Shown here: in pieces, positions 8,418 to 16,103 of the stretch
Layout: every line of letters starts with the position of its first letter
Numbering within the stretch: the stretch's first letter is position 1
NCBI GenBank assembly: GCA_018658605.1
Contig: JABHUV010000379.1
Location: 1 to 34,873 of the forward strand
Length of the DNA stretch: 34,873 nucleotides
Origin: Planctomycetaceae bacterium
GTDB taxonomy: Bacteria > Planctomycetota > Planctomycetia > Pirellulales > Pirellulaceae
Direction of reading: 5' to 3'
Notes under the pieces: generated by a model
What the model saw: the letters and a program-made list of their open reading frames with translations, nothing else
Database searches by the model: none
What the model was told of the DNA's origin: nothing
Program-made: the position numbers and the translations under genes

Positions 8418-9061
8418 TTAATTACTATCCTCGTTCCATGTTTTGGCGTCGAATCTACATGTAATTCAATGCCATGGTTTTCCGCGCGTTGCATCATTGT
8501 ACACAATCCAAATTTATCCACGTCCACATGTTCCAACACAAATCCGCATCCTTCGTCTTCGATAGATATTTGGATTCCCGGCGGATGGTCGTGCAACGAG
8601 ACTAACACCTCCGATACGCCACTATGTTTTACCGAATTCCAGACCGCCTCTCGTATCAATAAAAGTACCGGTGTTTGTAACGGTAGGGATATTCGTTTCC
8701 AGAGGTCGTCAGCTGCCAGTCTTACAGCAAAAGATTCCGACGTCAAACTCAGGCACAGCTTTTCCAAATCGTCAATTCCGTCTAATGCGAATTCAGCACT
8801 TACTACTCCTCCGATAATCTCCCGAGTTTGGTCAATGGCCTTTATTAGCATTTGATCAATCGTCTCCAGTTCTAAAATCCGGTCCTCATTCATCTCGGTA
8901 CCGGCTAGCATCGACTGTAGTTGCATGTGAGCGGCAATCACTCTCTGCATCGGGCCGTCGTGTAAAGATGCCTCGAGTTCGCGTAGGGAAGCTTGCTGTT
9001 GTTGAACTTCCGCCCGCAGGGCCTGGATTAATCCATCTTTATCGTCCCCATCGCAGTCCAT
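8411..9061 (-). CDS. Sensorless NarL-type (HisKA_3) histidine kinase
   Basis: 216 residues with no transmembrane or sensory domain. A short coiled coil (about 10-32) leads to the phospho-acceptor motif ASLHDGPMQR (H34), typical of HisKA_3/NarX-type kinases. The HATPase domain shows an N-box E138-x3-N142-x3-H146 (REAVWNSVKH), a G1 box IEDEGCGF (D169, G171, G173) and a G2-like FGLCTMMQRA near residue 185. It should autophosphorylate H34 and pass phosphate to a response regulator, but none is encoded in the window. The start is 3 bp after the stop of the polytopic membrane protein, so the two are almost certainly co-translated. The membrane protein could supply the missing sensor. Confidence 0.85.
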   Translation of the reverse strand: MDCDGDDKDGLIQALRAEVQQQQASLRELEASLHDGPMQRVIAAHMQLQSMLAGTEMNEDRILELETIDQMLIKAIDQTREIIGGVVSAEFALDGIDDLEKLCLSLTSESFAVRLAADDLWKRISLPLQTPVLLLIREAVWNSVKHSGVSEVLVSLHDHPPGIQISIEDEGCGFVLEHVDVDKFGLCTMMQRAENHGIELHVDSTPKHGTRIVIKC

Positions 9062-9064
9062 CGA

Positions 9065-10246
9065 CTATCGCTCCTTTAAATGCGAAAACAACGTTTGTTG
9101 CATTTCGGAATTGCTAGACTTCCAGATTTCACCATCTATGAAACAATGGTGAATATTGATCGCGATAACCAACAGATTAAATGCGAACAATAGATGCACC
9201 GACCAATTATTTGCCTTAATAACTGGACCAGGAACGACAAACACAAAGTAACCGCACAAGATTAAAGCCAAAATCAAAAATATCGGTTTCACCGCGCTAG
9301 CCCGCGGATTTTTGGCGAATTGTAGATTTCGCTCTATGCGACTAGAAAAACTCAGATATTGCAAAGCGTGAGCAAGTTGCACCACAACCACAATTCCAAA
9401 AACGTAATGATATTGCGTGACGAGATAATACCAAAAGAAACTGGCTGCCCAGGGAGTCATCGCGTTGATCGGTATCCGTTTTCCTGTTCGTTGGTTGGCG
9501 CCGTAAAATCCGAGGCCACCTAAAACAAAAGCAGCGCCTCCAATTATTGGCAATACCAGGACCAACATCGGTAAGCACGAATTAAAGACCTCCATTTTGA
9601 TCAACGGGGTCCATCCCAAAAACAACACCGCGTGCGTAAATACCATTGCCAAAAATCCACTTTTGATCATTCGCTGTTCACGACTAGAAAAACAGACTCC
9701 ATGCAGATCCGCAAACGCTGCTGTCATTCTCCAACCCTGCAAATTGTAGTGCCACCCAAGGTAGACGACATTGATCACTGTCAAGCCGGCAAATACATAG
9801 GTCGCTAAACCACTACTAGAATTGACAACGGCTTCGAACTGCAGTTGCACATCTTGAGAGACATCTACCGGCGTCACAATTGCAAACAACGTCGCGATAC
9901 AGAGTGTTAATAAGATGCACGGGACGTAGATCGACGACCAGCGATACTTGTTGATCTGAGCTTTAGATCGGTACTGGATTCGGTACGACGCCAGTAAGTG
10001 TGGAAAACTTATTACCAGTGTAAGAATCCAAAACAACCAGAACTGCCTGAGATCTTTGAAGGAACCATTGTCCGCGTACCGATCAAACTGTTCTGCCCAT
10101 TCTGGGTTATTAGTAAAACAAACAATCAGGGCAATCCCCCCAATGATTGATGCCCCACCGACTAACAAAAAGTCAACAACCGGGTGCCAAATAGCCGGTT
10201 TAGCGTAGTTAACATTCGCTGAAACATTCTTTATATCATTATTCAT
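9065..10246 (-). CDS. Polytopic membrane protein with conserved-looking intramembrane histidines, family not recognised
   Basis: 393 residues with about nine predicted transmembrane segments (roughly 24-44, 68-88, 103-124, 146-166, 195-213, 223-248, 267-300, 318-340, 350-369). Histidines lie in or beside the membrane spans: H83 (FPHLLASYR), H166 (GWHYNLQGWR), H205, H280 (TQYHYVF), H293, H351 and the pair H366-H367 in INIHHCFIDGEIWK, followed by D371. This pattern suggests a metal or haem site, as in membrane di-iron oxygenases or cytochrome-like proteins, but I cannot assign a family. It is the first gene of the operon with the histidine kinase, micro-ORF and ferredoxin. The ATG at 10246 lacks a clear Shine-Dalgarno. 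Confidence 0.75.
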   Translation of the reverse strand: MNNDIKNVSANVNYAKPAIWHPVVDFLLVGGASIIGGIALIVCFTNNPEWAEQFDRYADNGSFKDLRQFWLFWILTLVISFPHLLASYRIQYRSKAQINKYRWSSIYVPCILLTLCIATLFAIVTPVDVSQDVQLQFEAVVNSSSGLATYVFAGLTVINVVYLGWHYNLQGWRMTAAFADLHGVCFSSREQRMIKSGFLAMVFTHAVLFLGWTPLIKMEVFNSCLPMLVLVLPIIGGAAFVLGGLGFYGANQRTGKRIPINAMTPWAASFFWYYLVTQYHYVFGIVVVVQLAHALQYLSFSSRIERNLQFAKNPRASAVKPIFLILALILCGYFVFVVPGPVIKANNWSVHLLFAFNLLVIAINIHHCFIDGEIWKSSNSEMQQTLFSHLKER

Positions 10247-10388
10247 TGTTGCATTTCTCGGACTACCCCAATTGACCGGTGTTGGCTGTTCGGTATTTCC
10301 TAACTATACCACTTCTATTGACCCTAGTTCCATTACGATTATTGGTTTTACCTATTTCCGCACTTGCTTCGTTGTATCTTGCACAGCG

Positions 10389-10416
10389 TTGACGGTTAAA
10401 CAACTAACTCAATAAC
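10389..10416 (+). promoter_or_regulatory. Candidate promoter for the helical hypothetical gene
   Basis: TTGACG (10389-10394, five of six) is followed after 16 nt by AATAAC (10411-10416, four of six matches to TATAAT), about 38 nt upstream of the ATG at 10454. Found by eye; spacing is one base short of ideal. Confidence 0.35.
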
Positions 10417-10453
10417 AACTAAGGTACTCTAAAACACTTATGAGGCACACAAT

Positions 10454-11173
10454 ATGGATCTTAAAACAAAGTTTGAAATGTGGCGTGATGTATTTAAAAT
10501 CCAGGTAGATTTCATTCGCGAGTTAGGTCAATATCGCCTAAATGTTGCCAAGAGCTCACTCGTAGCGGCGGTTGCGTCTAATCAGTTAGCCGTAGCCCGC
10601 ATGAAGGCTCAAGTTGCACAAGAACTCGAGGGGGCATTGCGCCGCCTGCACCAAATTGAAGGGCGCTTGCAAACCAAAGCACAACGTGTTACCACGATGG
10701 CAAAGGACGTGTCTTTCATACACAACGGCGCAGATATGACGAAATCTCGCATGGAAATGATGTGGGCTGCATTTAGAGTTTTCGAAAGACTGGTCCCTCT
10801 ACAACAAATTCAAGCTAGTATGGAAATCGAGGTACAACCATCTGCCCGCTTAGCCCATCAATTTATCGATAAATATGACACATCCCAAGAATGCGAAAGC
10901 GTACCCGTCAGCGTAGACAACGCATACATGCTGGTTGGGTGGTTAAAAAAGATGCACTATCTACCGGCACGAGGATCGAAAGCATATTTATTGGTAATGA
11001 AGGTGTTTGAGACCTTAGCCGAAGTTGCCCAACAACAAATAGACGCCCTCAATCAAGCACGTCGTCAAATCCGAGAGAACACCTTCGACGTTTGGAACCC
11101 ACTAATTATTGCCGGTCTTCCCGACACGCTAGATGTGAAAAAGATTCTGTCGGCTGGAATCAAATCGCTGTAA
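10454..11173 (+). CDS. Hypothetical all-helical cytoplasmic protein
   Basis: 239 residues, not recognised. The sequence has no signal peptide or clear membrane span and is strongly helical. Residues 20-80 have the Ala/Gln/Lys/Leu heptad character of a coiled coil (for example ARMKAQVAQELEGALRRL), as does 185-210 (VAQQQIDALNQARRQI). The ATG at 10454 has GAGG 8 nt upstream. It stands alone, divergent from the membrane-kinase operon, and its stop is 3 bp from the stop of arsC on the other strand, so little terminator space exists. A structural or scaffolding role is only a guess from composition. Confidence 0.8.
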   Translation: MDLKTKFEMWRDVFKIQVDFIRELGQYRLNVAKSSLVAAVASNQLAVARMKAQVAQELEGALRRLHQIEGRLQTKAQRVTTMAKDVSFIHNGADMTKSRMEMMWAAFRVFERLVPLQQIQASMEIEVQPSARLAHQFIDKYDTSQECESVPVSVDNAYMLVGWLKKMHYLPARGSKAYLLVMKVFETLAEVAQQQIDALNQARRQIRENTFDVWNPLIIAGLPDTLDVKKILSAGIKSL

Positions 11174-11176
11174 TGA

Positions 11177-11524
11177 CTAGCTCCACAAACTCAGCACATT
11201 TTCCGGTGGCCGACCAATAATCGCCTTGCCGTTGCCGACAACGATTGGGCGTTGCATTAAAACAGGATGTGCCGCGATCAATTCGATCACCGCGTCGTCA
11301 CTCAGGGAGGTTAAGTCGATACCTAATTCGGCAAAAACAGCTTCGCCCGAGCGAACTAGATCACTCGCGGGTAAGTCCAGCGCCTTTACTAGGCTCCGCA
11401 ATTCCTCAATTGCGGGAGGATTATGCAAGTACTCAACCACTTCTACCTCTTGCTGCGCCTCAACGATCAGTTGCAACGTCTGTCGACTCTTGCTGCATCG
11501 CGGGTTATGAAATATTTGTATCAC
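11177..11524 (-). CDS. arsC: Arsenate reductase, glutaredoxin-dependent ArsC family
   Basis: 115 residues with a thioredoxin-like fold. The catalytic Cys is C10 in HNPRCSKSR, and the three arginines that bind the oxyanion in plasmid ArsC are present at R58, R92 (MQRPIVV) and R105 (IIGRPPENV) with matching spacing. The enzyme reduces arsenate to arsenite using glutathione and glutaredoxin. No ars efflux pump or ArsR lies nearby, so a general redox role (as proposed for YffB/Spx-like relatives) is possible, though the Arg set favours arsenate. The start is GTG at 11524 preceded by GGGGA. It is divergent from the NRAMP-like gene, with a 12-bp perfect palindrome between them. Confidence 0.88.
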   Translation of the reverse strand: MIQIFHNPRCSKSRQTLQLIVEAQQEVEVVEYLHNPPAIEELRSLVKALDLPASDLVRSGEAVFAELGIDLTSLSDDAVIELIAAHPVLMQRPIVVGNGKAIIGRPPENVLSLWS

Positions 11525-11565
11525 CGTATCCCCAATTTATTCTCGTGTTAATTCCCACGTGTTCG

Positions 11566-11577
11566 CGTTATATAACG
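11566..11577. promoter_or_regulatory. Perfect 12-bp palindrome CGTTATATAACG, possible operator
   Basis: It lies in the 233-bp region between the divergent arsC and NRAMP-like genes, about 42 bp from the arsC start. Both halves are identical by inversion and the centre is AT-rich like a -10 region, so a dimeric regulator could overlap a promoter here. The regulator is not identified. Confidence 0.35.
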
Positions 11578-11757
11578 GTCGACGATGACCCGCTTTTGCG
11601 TCAGCTACCATTATCCAAATATGAAACCTGCCTACAATGCGTCCGGTGTCCAATAAGCACATCTTCCCGAGACTATTTTTCACCAGAACGTTCGCATCTT
11701 ACACCCGAATCAAGTATGTTGTATGGACTATATATCCCCCCAGAGGAAGACAACAAA

Positions 11758-13788
11758 ATGTCCGACGCGCCCCAGAGCAACGAAGTAGACACTGAATTGA
11801 CCCAAAATAGTCAGGATTTTCAAGCGCCATGGCCCGGCGACCAATCGATGCCGCAATGGGACACGGCCGGACTACGCGACGCACCTAAATTTACAATAAA
11901 AAAATGGGCTGGTATGCTGGGTCCCGGTTTGATTTTAGGAGGCGCGGCGATCGGGGGCGGTGAGTGGCTCGTCGGCCCAGAAGTGACGGCTAAATACGGT
12001 GGAGCTTTGTTATGGCTAGCAACGCTTAGTATCATTGGGCAAGTCATCTATAATCTCGAAATCAGCAGGTACACTCTTTATTGTGGAGAACCCATCTTCA
12101 CGGGTAAATTCCGCAGTAATCCAGGAAAACGATTTTGGACTCCTGTCTATATGGCGCTGGATTTTGGTTCATTATTTCCCTACCTCGCGCTCAGCGCAGC
12201 CATTCCGCTATTTGCAGCTCTCGTTGGTATCGTCCCAGATCCTGAGGACCACACCAAGATGCAAACGATTATGGGCATCGAACTTTCCCATTACTTTTGG
12301 CTGCGAGCTATGGGCGTTGGAATCTTTGTCTTCTCACTCGTTCCTCTAATCTTCGGCGGTAAAATTCTCGTGGCCCTCAAATGGGTCATGGGTTTCAAAA
12401 TCGTACTCGTGCTGGGATTCCTTTTGGTATTGGCGATTGGCTGGAGTTCAGCCAGCACTTGGGTAGAAATTGGAACGGGATTTTTCAAAATTGGTACGGT
12501 TCCCACAGTTTTGGCCGAAGACGTAAATATGAACGGAATAATCGATACGGAGGACGGAGAGACCGATTGGGATGGCGACGGAGTTGCGGATGTCATTGAA
12601 CCCAAGTTCGAAAACCTGAAAAACCTGGACCAGATAACGGTTGCTATAGACTTTAATTCTGTTGACGATATTCCCGTACAAACAATTACCTATGACATTA
12701 ACTCGGCTAACGGTCAAACCTTGACATCATTGTCCATTCCACCCAACCTTGGTATCGCTGCTGGCGATTACGCGATTGTTGTTAAGAGCGACAATAGTGG
12801 CTTTATTGATATCGACGGCGACGGTGAACGTGACGGTGACCAAGTCACCAACGTGTTTACGTCATTTGCAAGTGGGGACGGAATGCCCAATATTGACTGG
12901 ACTCTCATTGCTGCACTATCCGCACTGGTCGCGATTTCAGGATCTGGCGGTTTGACCAACACCACTATAAGCAATTACACCCGTGATGAAGGGTGGGGAA
13001 TGGGCCATCATGTCGGCGCCATTCCATCTTTGGTTGGCGGTCTCGAATTACAACTGTCGCATCAAGGTGCGGTTTTTGATCCCACGGCACCTGATGCGAT
13101 GCCTCGCTGGAAACGCTGGTATAAACATATCATGCGTGACCAGTGGGTTATTTGGGCTCCCGCTTGTTTTATAGGCTTGGCCTTACCAAGTATGCTCAGC
13201 GTCGAATTCCTTGATCGCGGTGCTTCGGTTCCCGACAAATGGGTTGCCGCGACTATGACGGCCGAGGGCGTTCGTGACCGAGTGAACGGCGTTGAAATTA
13301 CTGACAATCCGGCGAATATGACGGACGAAGCGTTGGCCGCACAAGAAGCCAATGAAGGCGCATTGGGGAACGCTTTTTGGTTTATGACCGTGTTTTGTGG
13401 TTTCCTTGTACTAGCACCTAGTATGTCTACATCTGCCGATGGTGTAATTCGCCGGTGGGTGGACGTATTTTGGACAACCAGTGATCGCTTGCGCGAGATG
13501 CCGCCAGGCGCAATTAAGTCTGTCTATTTTCGCGTCCTTGGTGTCTATGCTATCTTCGGTTTTATCACCCTCATATCCATCAAACCAGCTACCCTGCTGG
13601 TCATTGCAGCGGCCATCTATAACTACGCTTTGGGAATTAGTTGTCTGCACACCCTCTACGTCAACCGGACCCTTTTACCCCGTCAACTCCAAGCGCGGGG
13701 TAGCATGCAAGTTGCCTTACTCTTGGCCGGCGTCTTCTTTTTCTTCATAGGATGTGTTTCATCCCTGAAGCAACTGGGGTTCATCTAG
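11758..13788 (+). CDS. NRAMP-related membrane transporter with an Asp-rich Ca-binding-like insert
   Basis: 676 residues. The N-terminal tail (1-45) is acidic and the core has about eleven to twelve membrane spans. The first span reads GPGLILGGAAIGGGEW (55-70), recognisable as NRAMP TM1, but the metal-binding DPGN is replaced by IGGGEW. The TM6 region (392-405, ISGSGGLTNTTIS) lacks the MPH motif. The transported ion is therefore unlikely to be ordinary Mn or Fe. An inserted soluble segment (about 253-380) contains Asp-rich loops at 255-279 (including DWDGDGVAD) and 345-361 (DIDGDGERDGD), like EF-hand or thrombospondin type 3 repeats. The ATG at 11758 was chosen for AGAGGAAG 8 nt upstream; the open frame continues upstream to 11245 but runs antisense to arsC. 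Confidence 0.85.
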   Translation: MSDAPQSNEVDTELTQNSQDFQAPWPGDQSMPQWDTAGLRDAPKFTIKKWAGMLGPGLILGGAAIGGGEWLVGPEVTAKYGGALLWLATLSIIGQVIYNLEISRYTLYCGEPIFTGKFRSNPGKRFWTPVYMALDFGSLFPYLALSAAIPLFAALVGIVPDPEDHTKMQTIMGIELSHYFWLRAMGVGIFVFSLVPLIFGGKILVALKWVMGFKIVLVLGFLLVLAIGWSSASTWVEIGTGFFKIGTVPTVLAEDVNMNGIIDTEDGETDWDGDGVADVIEPKFENLKNLDQITVAIDFNSVDDIPVQTITYDINSANGQTLTSLSIPPNLGIAAGDYAIVVKSDNSGFIDIDGDGERDGDQVTNVFTSFASGDGMPNIDWTLIAALSALVAISGSGGLTNTTISNYTRDEGWGMGHHVGAIPSLVGGLELQLSHQGAVFDPTAPDAMPRWKRWYKHIMRDQWVIWAPACFIGLALPSMLSVEFLDRGASVPDKWVAATMTAEGVRDRVNGVEITDNPANMTDEALAAQEANEGALGNAFWFMTVFCGFLVLAPSMSTSADGVIRRWVDVFWTTSDRLREMPPGAIKSVYFRVLGVYAIFGFITLISIKPATLLVIAAAIYNYALGISCLHTLYVNRTLLPRQLQARGSMQVALLLAGVFFFFIGCVSSLKQLGFI

Positions 13789-13814
13789 TTGTTACATTCT
13801 TCAAGCGATATTTC

Positions 13815-13835
13815 CGTCGGGTCGCTTTCCTGACG
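13815..13835 (+). terminator. Weak hairpin after the NRAMP-like gene
   Basis: A 7-bp stem (CGTCGGG paired with CCTGACG, one G-U pair) with a 7-nt loop begins 27 bp past the stop codon at 13788. No U-tract follows, so it is either a weak terminator or an RNA 3'-end stabiliser. Confidence 0.25.
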
Positions 13836-13927
13836 ATAATCACGGACTACCAAAAACACCAAACTTCGACTACAACTGCGGACAGTTTCCAAGCAACACG
13901 CACCACCTTCATCTTTTTGTAAATATT

Positions 13928-15310
13928 ATGCGGCGCCCCATAAGTTTTTTGTTCGAGAATTCTCTCTTTCTCATCTTTGGTACAGTCGCCGCACTAGTCT
14001 GGGCCAATTCAAGTGCCATTGAATCCTACAACAATTTTGTGCATTTCCCACTCGTTGGTGGGCATTCCACTGGTCACCAGGATTCCGATAAACATGGCCA
14101 CGACGAGCCGACTGCAACCAATCTCGATCACAGTGACGATCCCCAAGAATCCAATTCCAATACGGGACTGACAAGCCTCATCTCAGAGATATTCACTCGT
14201 GTTGTAGTACGACCAGACGAAGAAGGTCACCAACACGGAATTACCGTACATTTTTTAATTAACGACATCTTGATGGCGTTGTTTTTTGCAATTGCCGCCG
14301 GCGAAGTTTGGGAGGCCTTGCTGCCTGGAGGGTCACTTTCTAACCCTCGCAAAGCGGCGACCCCTTTGCTCGCTACGTTAGGAGGTATCCTCGGACCTGC
14401 AGGCCTTTACATGTTGGCAACCATGTATATGGGTTCTAACGAGATCTACGGTCAGGGCTGGGCTATACCCTGCGCAACCGATATCGCCTTTTCATATCTC
14501 GTTGCGCGGATGATATTTGGTGGTTCCCATCCAGCAATCGCATTTTTACTGCTGCTCGCCATCGCCGACGACGCAATCGGCCTGCTAATACTTGCTGTGT
14601 TTTACCCTACTAGTCCAATCGAGCCAGTTTGGTTTTTACTGACACTCACGGCCATATTACTGTGCTGGTCATTTCGCAAAAAAAAGGTCCACAGTTTCTG
14701 GATCTATTTATTAATACCTGGGACTCTCTGTTGGCTTTCCTTTGACCTCGCAGGAATACATCCGGCTTTGGGACTCGTCCCGATTATTCCCTGTTTGCCA
14801 CACGCCCATACCGACCTGGGGATTTTTGCTCGTGAAGAACTCAATCGCCATGACACGCTCAATGAAATGATGCATTGGTGGAAAAATCCGGTTGAACTTA
14901 TCCTTGGAATGTTTGGTTTAGTAAACGCTGGCGTTTTATTTGGTAATATCGGCCAGGGCACGTACCTCGTACTACTCGGACTACTCATTGGTAAACCACT
15001 CGGTATTTGCCTCTTCACTTGGATCGCAAAAGCACTGTTCCGTTTGGAAATGCCCGCGGGAATGACGTCAAAACATGTTGTCGTTGTCGGCGTAATTTCC
15101 TCAATTGGATTCACCGTGGCCTTATTTGTTTCCACTGCGGCCTTTAAGGACCCAACCTCGCCTATTCTAGATGAAGTCAAAATGGGCGCTGTTTTTAGTT
15201 TTTTCGGCGCTGTGCTAGCCTTCATAGTGGCTCGAGTACTACGAATACGTCCGTTGATCGAAGAACATAACACCGAGGGCCCAGCAACTAACGGTGAGGC
15301 CAAGGTTTAA
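13928..15310 (+). CDS. nhaA: Na+/H+ antiporter NhaA with an expanded His-rich loop
   Basis: 460 residues against about 390 for the E. coli protein. NhaA exchanges internal Na+ (or Li+) for two protons across the inner membrane and controls pH and salt balance. Signatures are INDILMALFFAIAAGEV (111-127), CATDIAFSY (D185) and LAIADDAIGLL, where D214 and D215 correspond to the ion-binding Asp pair. The extra length is mainly an acidic, His-rich insertion at about 45-104 between TM1 and TM2, holding seven His (46, 50, 56, 58, 68, 101, 103); in the E. coli topology this loop is periplasmic. The ATG at 13928 has no Shine-Dalgarno. The zincin gene follows after 23 bp on the same strand. Confidence 0.95.
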   Translation: MRRPISFLFENSLFLIFGTVAALVWANSSAIESYNNFVHFPLVGGHSTGHQDSDKHGHDEPTATNLDHSDDPQESNSNTGLTSLISEIFTRVVVRPDEEGHQHGITVHFLINDILMALFFAIAAGEVWEALLPGGSLSNPRKAATPLLATLGGILGPAGLYMLATMYMGSNEIYGQGWAIPCATDIAFSYLVARMIFGGSHPAIAFLLLLAIADDAIGLLILAVFYPTSPIEPVWFLLTLTAILLCWSFRKKKVHSFWIYLLIPGTLCWLSFDLAGIHPALGLVPIIPCLPHAHTDLGIFAREELNRHDTLNEMMHWWKNPVELILGMFGLVNAGVLFGNIGQGTYLVLLGLLIGKPLGICLFTWIAKALFRLEMPAGMTSKHVVVVGVISSIGFTVALFVSTAAFKDPTSPILDEVKMGAVFSFFGAVLAFIVARVLRIRPLIEEHNTEGPATNGEAKV

Positions 15311-15333
15311 CCTACAGCACCTATTGGTAATGC

Positions 15334-16062
15334 ATGAACGCTCACTCAATTATAAGATTTACATCTGTTTTACTGACACTATTGCTTATTCCGCCTAGCA
15401 ACCTCTATTCCCAAAACGTCGAATTTGACGCGACGTCTAGCTATCGCGCCCGCAACCTGCATGGTTGGACCGTCTATATCCAAAAACGCCTTTTGCGCGA
15501 GAAACGCGACTCCGGCGCCCGAGCCTATGCAATTGTTGCGGACCAATTATCCCGCCTAACTCGCATAATTCCGGCCCAACAACTCAAACAATTGAAAAGA
15601 ATTCCGATTTGGATTTGCGATCGATCTGATGGCCCCATTCATTACCACCCTCAGCGTGAATGGTTAATCCAAAACGGGTATAATCCTGACAAAGCGAAAG
15701 CCGTCGACATTAGCCAGGTGAACAACATCCTGCGCAGTGAAAACACTCAACCTTCGGTCATGTTACATGAACTAGCACACGCATATCACGACCAAGTTCT
15801 TGGCTTTGACAATCCTGAAGTCATCGCGGCCTATAAAAAAGCAGTAAAATCCGGCGTTTACGAATCGGTCCTCGGTATTCGGGGACAACAGATCAGGCAC
15901 TACGCGCTTACCAATGAAAAAGAATACTTTGCTGAGTGCACCGAAGCGTTTTTCGCCACCAATGACTTTTACCCCTTCGTTCGTGCGGAGCTTAAACAGT
16001 TCGACCCCGGAATGTACCAGACGCTAGTAAAAGCGTGGGGCATCGATCCCAACAAACGCTAA
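15334..16062 (+). CDS. Secreted zincin metallopeptidase (anthrax lethal factor-like fold)
   Basis: 242 residues with a signal peptide (1-27, ending NLYSQ). The zinc motif is HELAH (H145, E146, H149) in MLHELAHAYHD, and a downstream EYFAECTEAFF helix (197-207) offers the third Glu ligand, the arrangement seen in ATLF-type gluzincins. The N-terminal part is small and unassigned. The product should be a periplasmic or secreted peptidase with unknown substrate. It follows nhaA by 23 bp and precedes the sugar kinase by about 41 bp, so these may share a transcript although no common function is evident. Confidence 0.75.
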   Translation: MNAHSIIRFTSVLLTLLLIPPSNLYSQNVEFDATSSYRARNLHGWTVYIQKRLLREKRDSGARAYAIVADQLSRLTRIIPAQQLKQLKRIPIWICDRSDGPIHYHPQREWLIQNGYNPDKAKAVDISQVNNILRSENTQPSVMLHELAHAYHDQVLGFDNPEVIAAYKKAVKSGVYESVLGIRGQQIRHYALTNEKEYFAECTEAFFATNDFYPFVRAELKQFDPGMYQTLVKAWGIDPNKR

Positions 16063-16103
16063 CTCAACCCTCTACCCATCATAGTCTTGTCGGACGCCAC
16101 CAT

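Noticed and set aside
11245..11757. Upstream extension of the NRAMP-like reading frame by 171 codons
   Set aside because: It runs antisense through arsC, has no transporter-like sequence, and a strong Shine-Dalgarno precedes the internal ATG at 11758.
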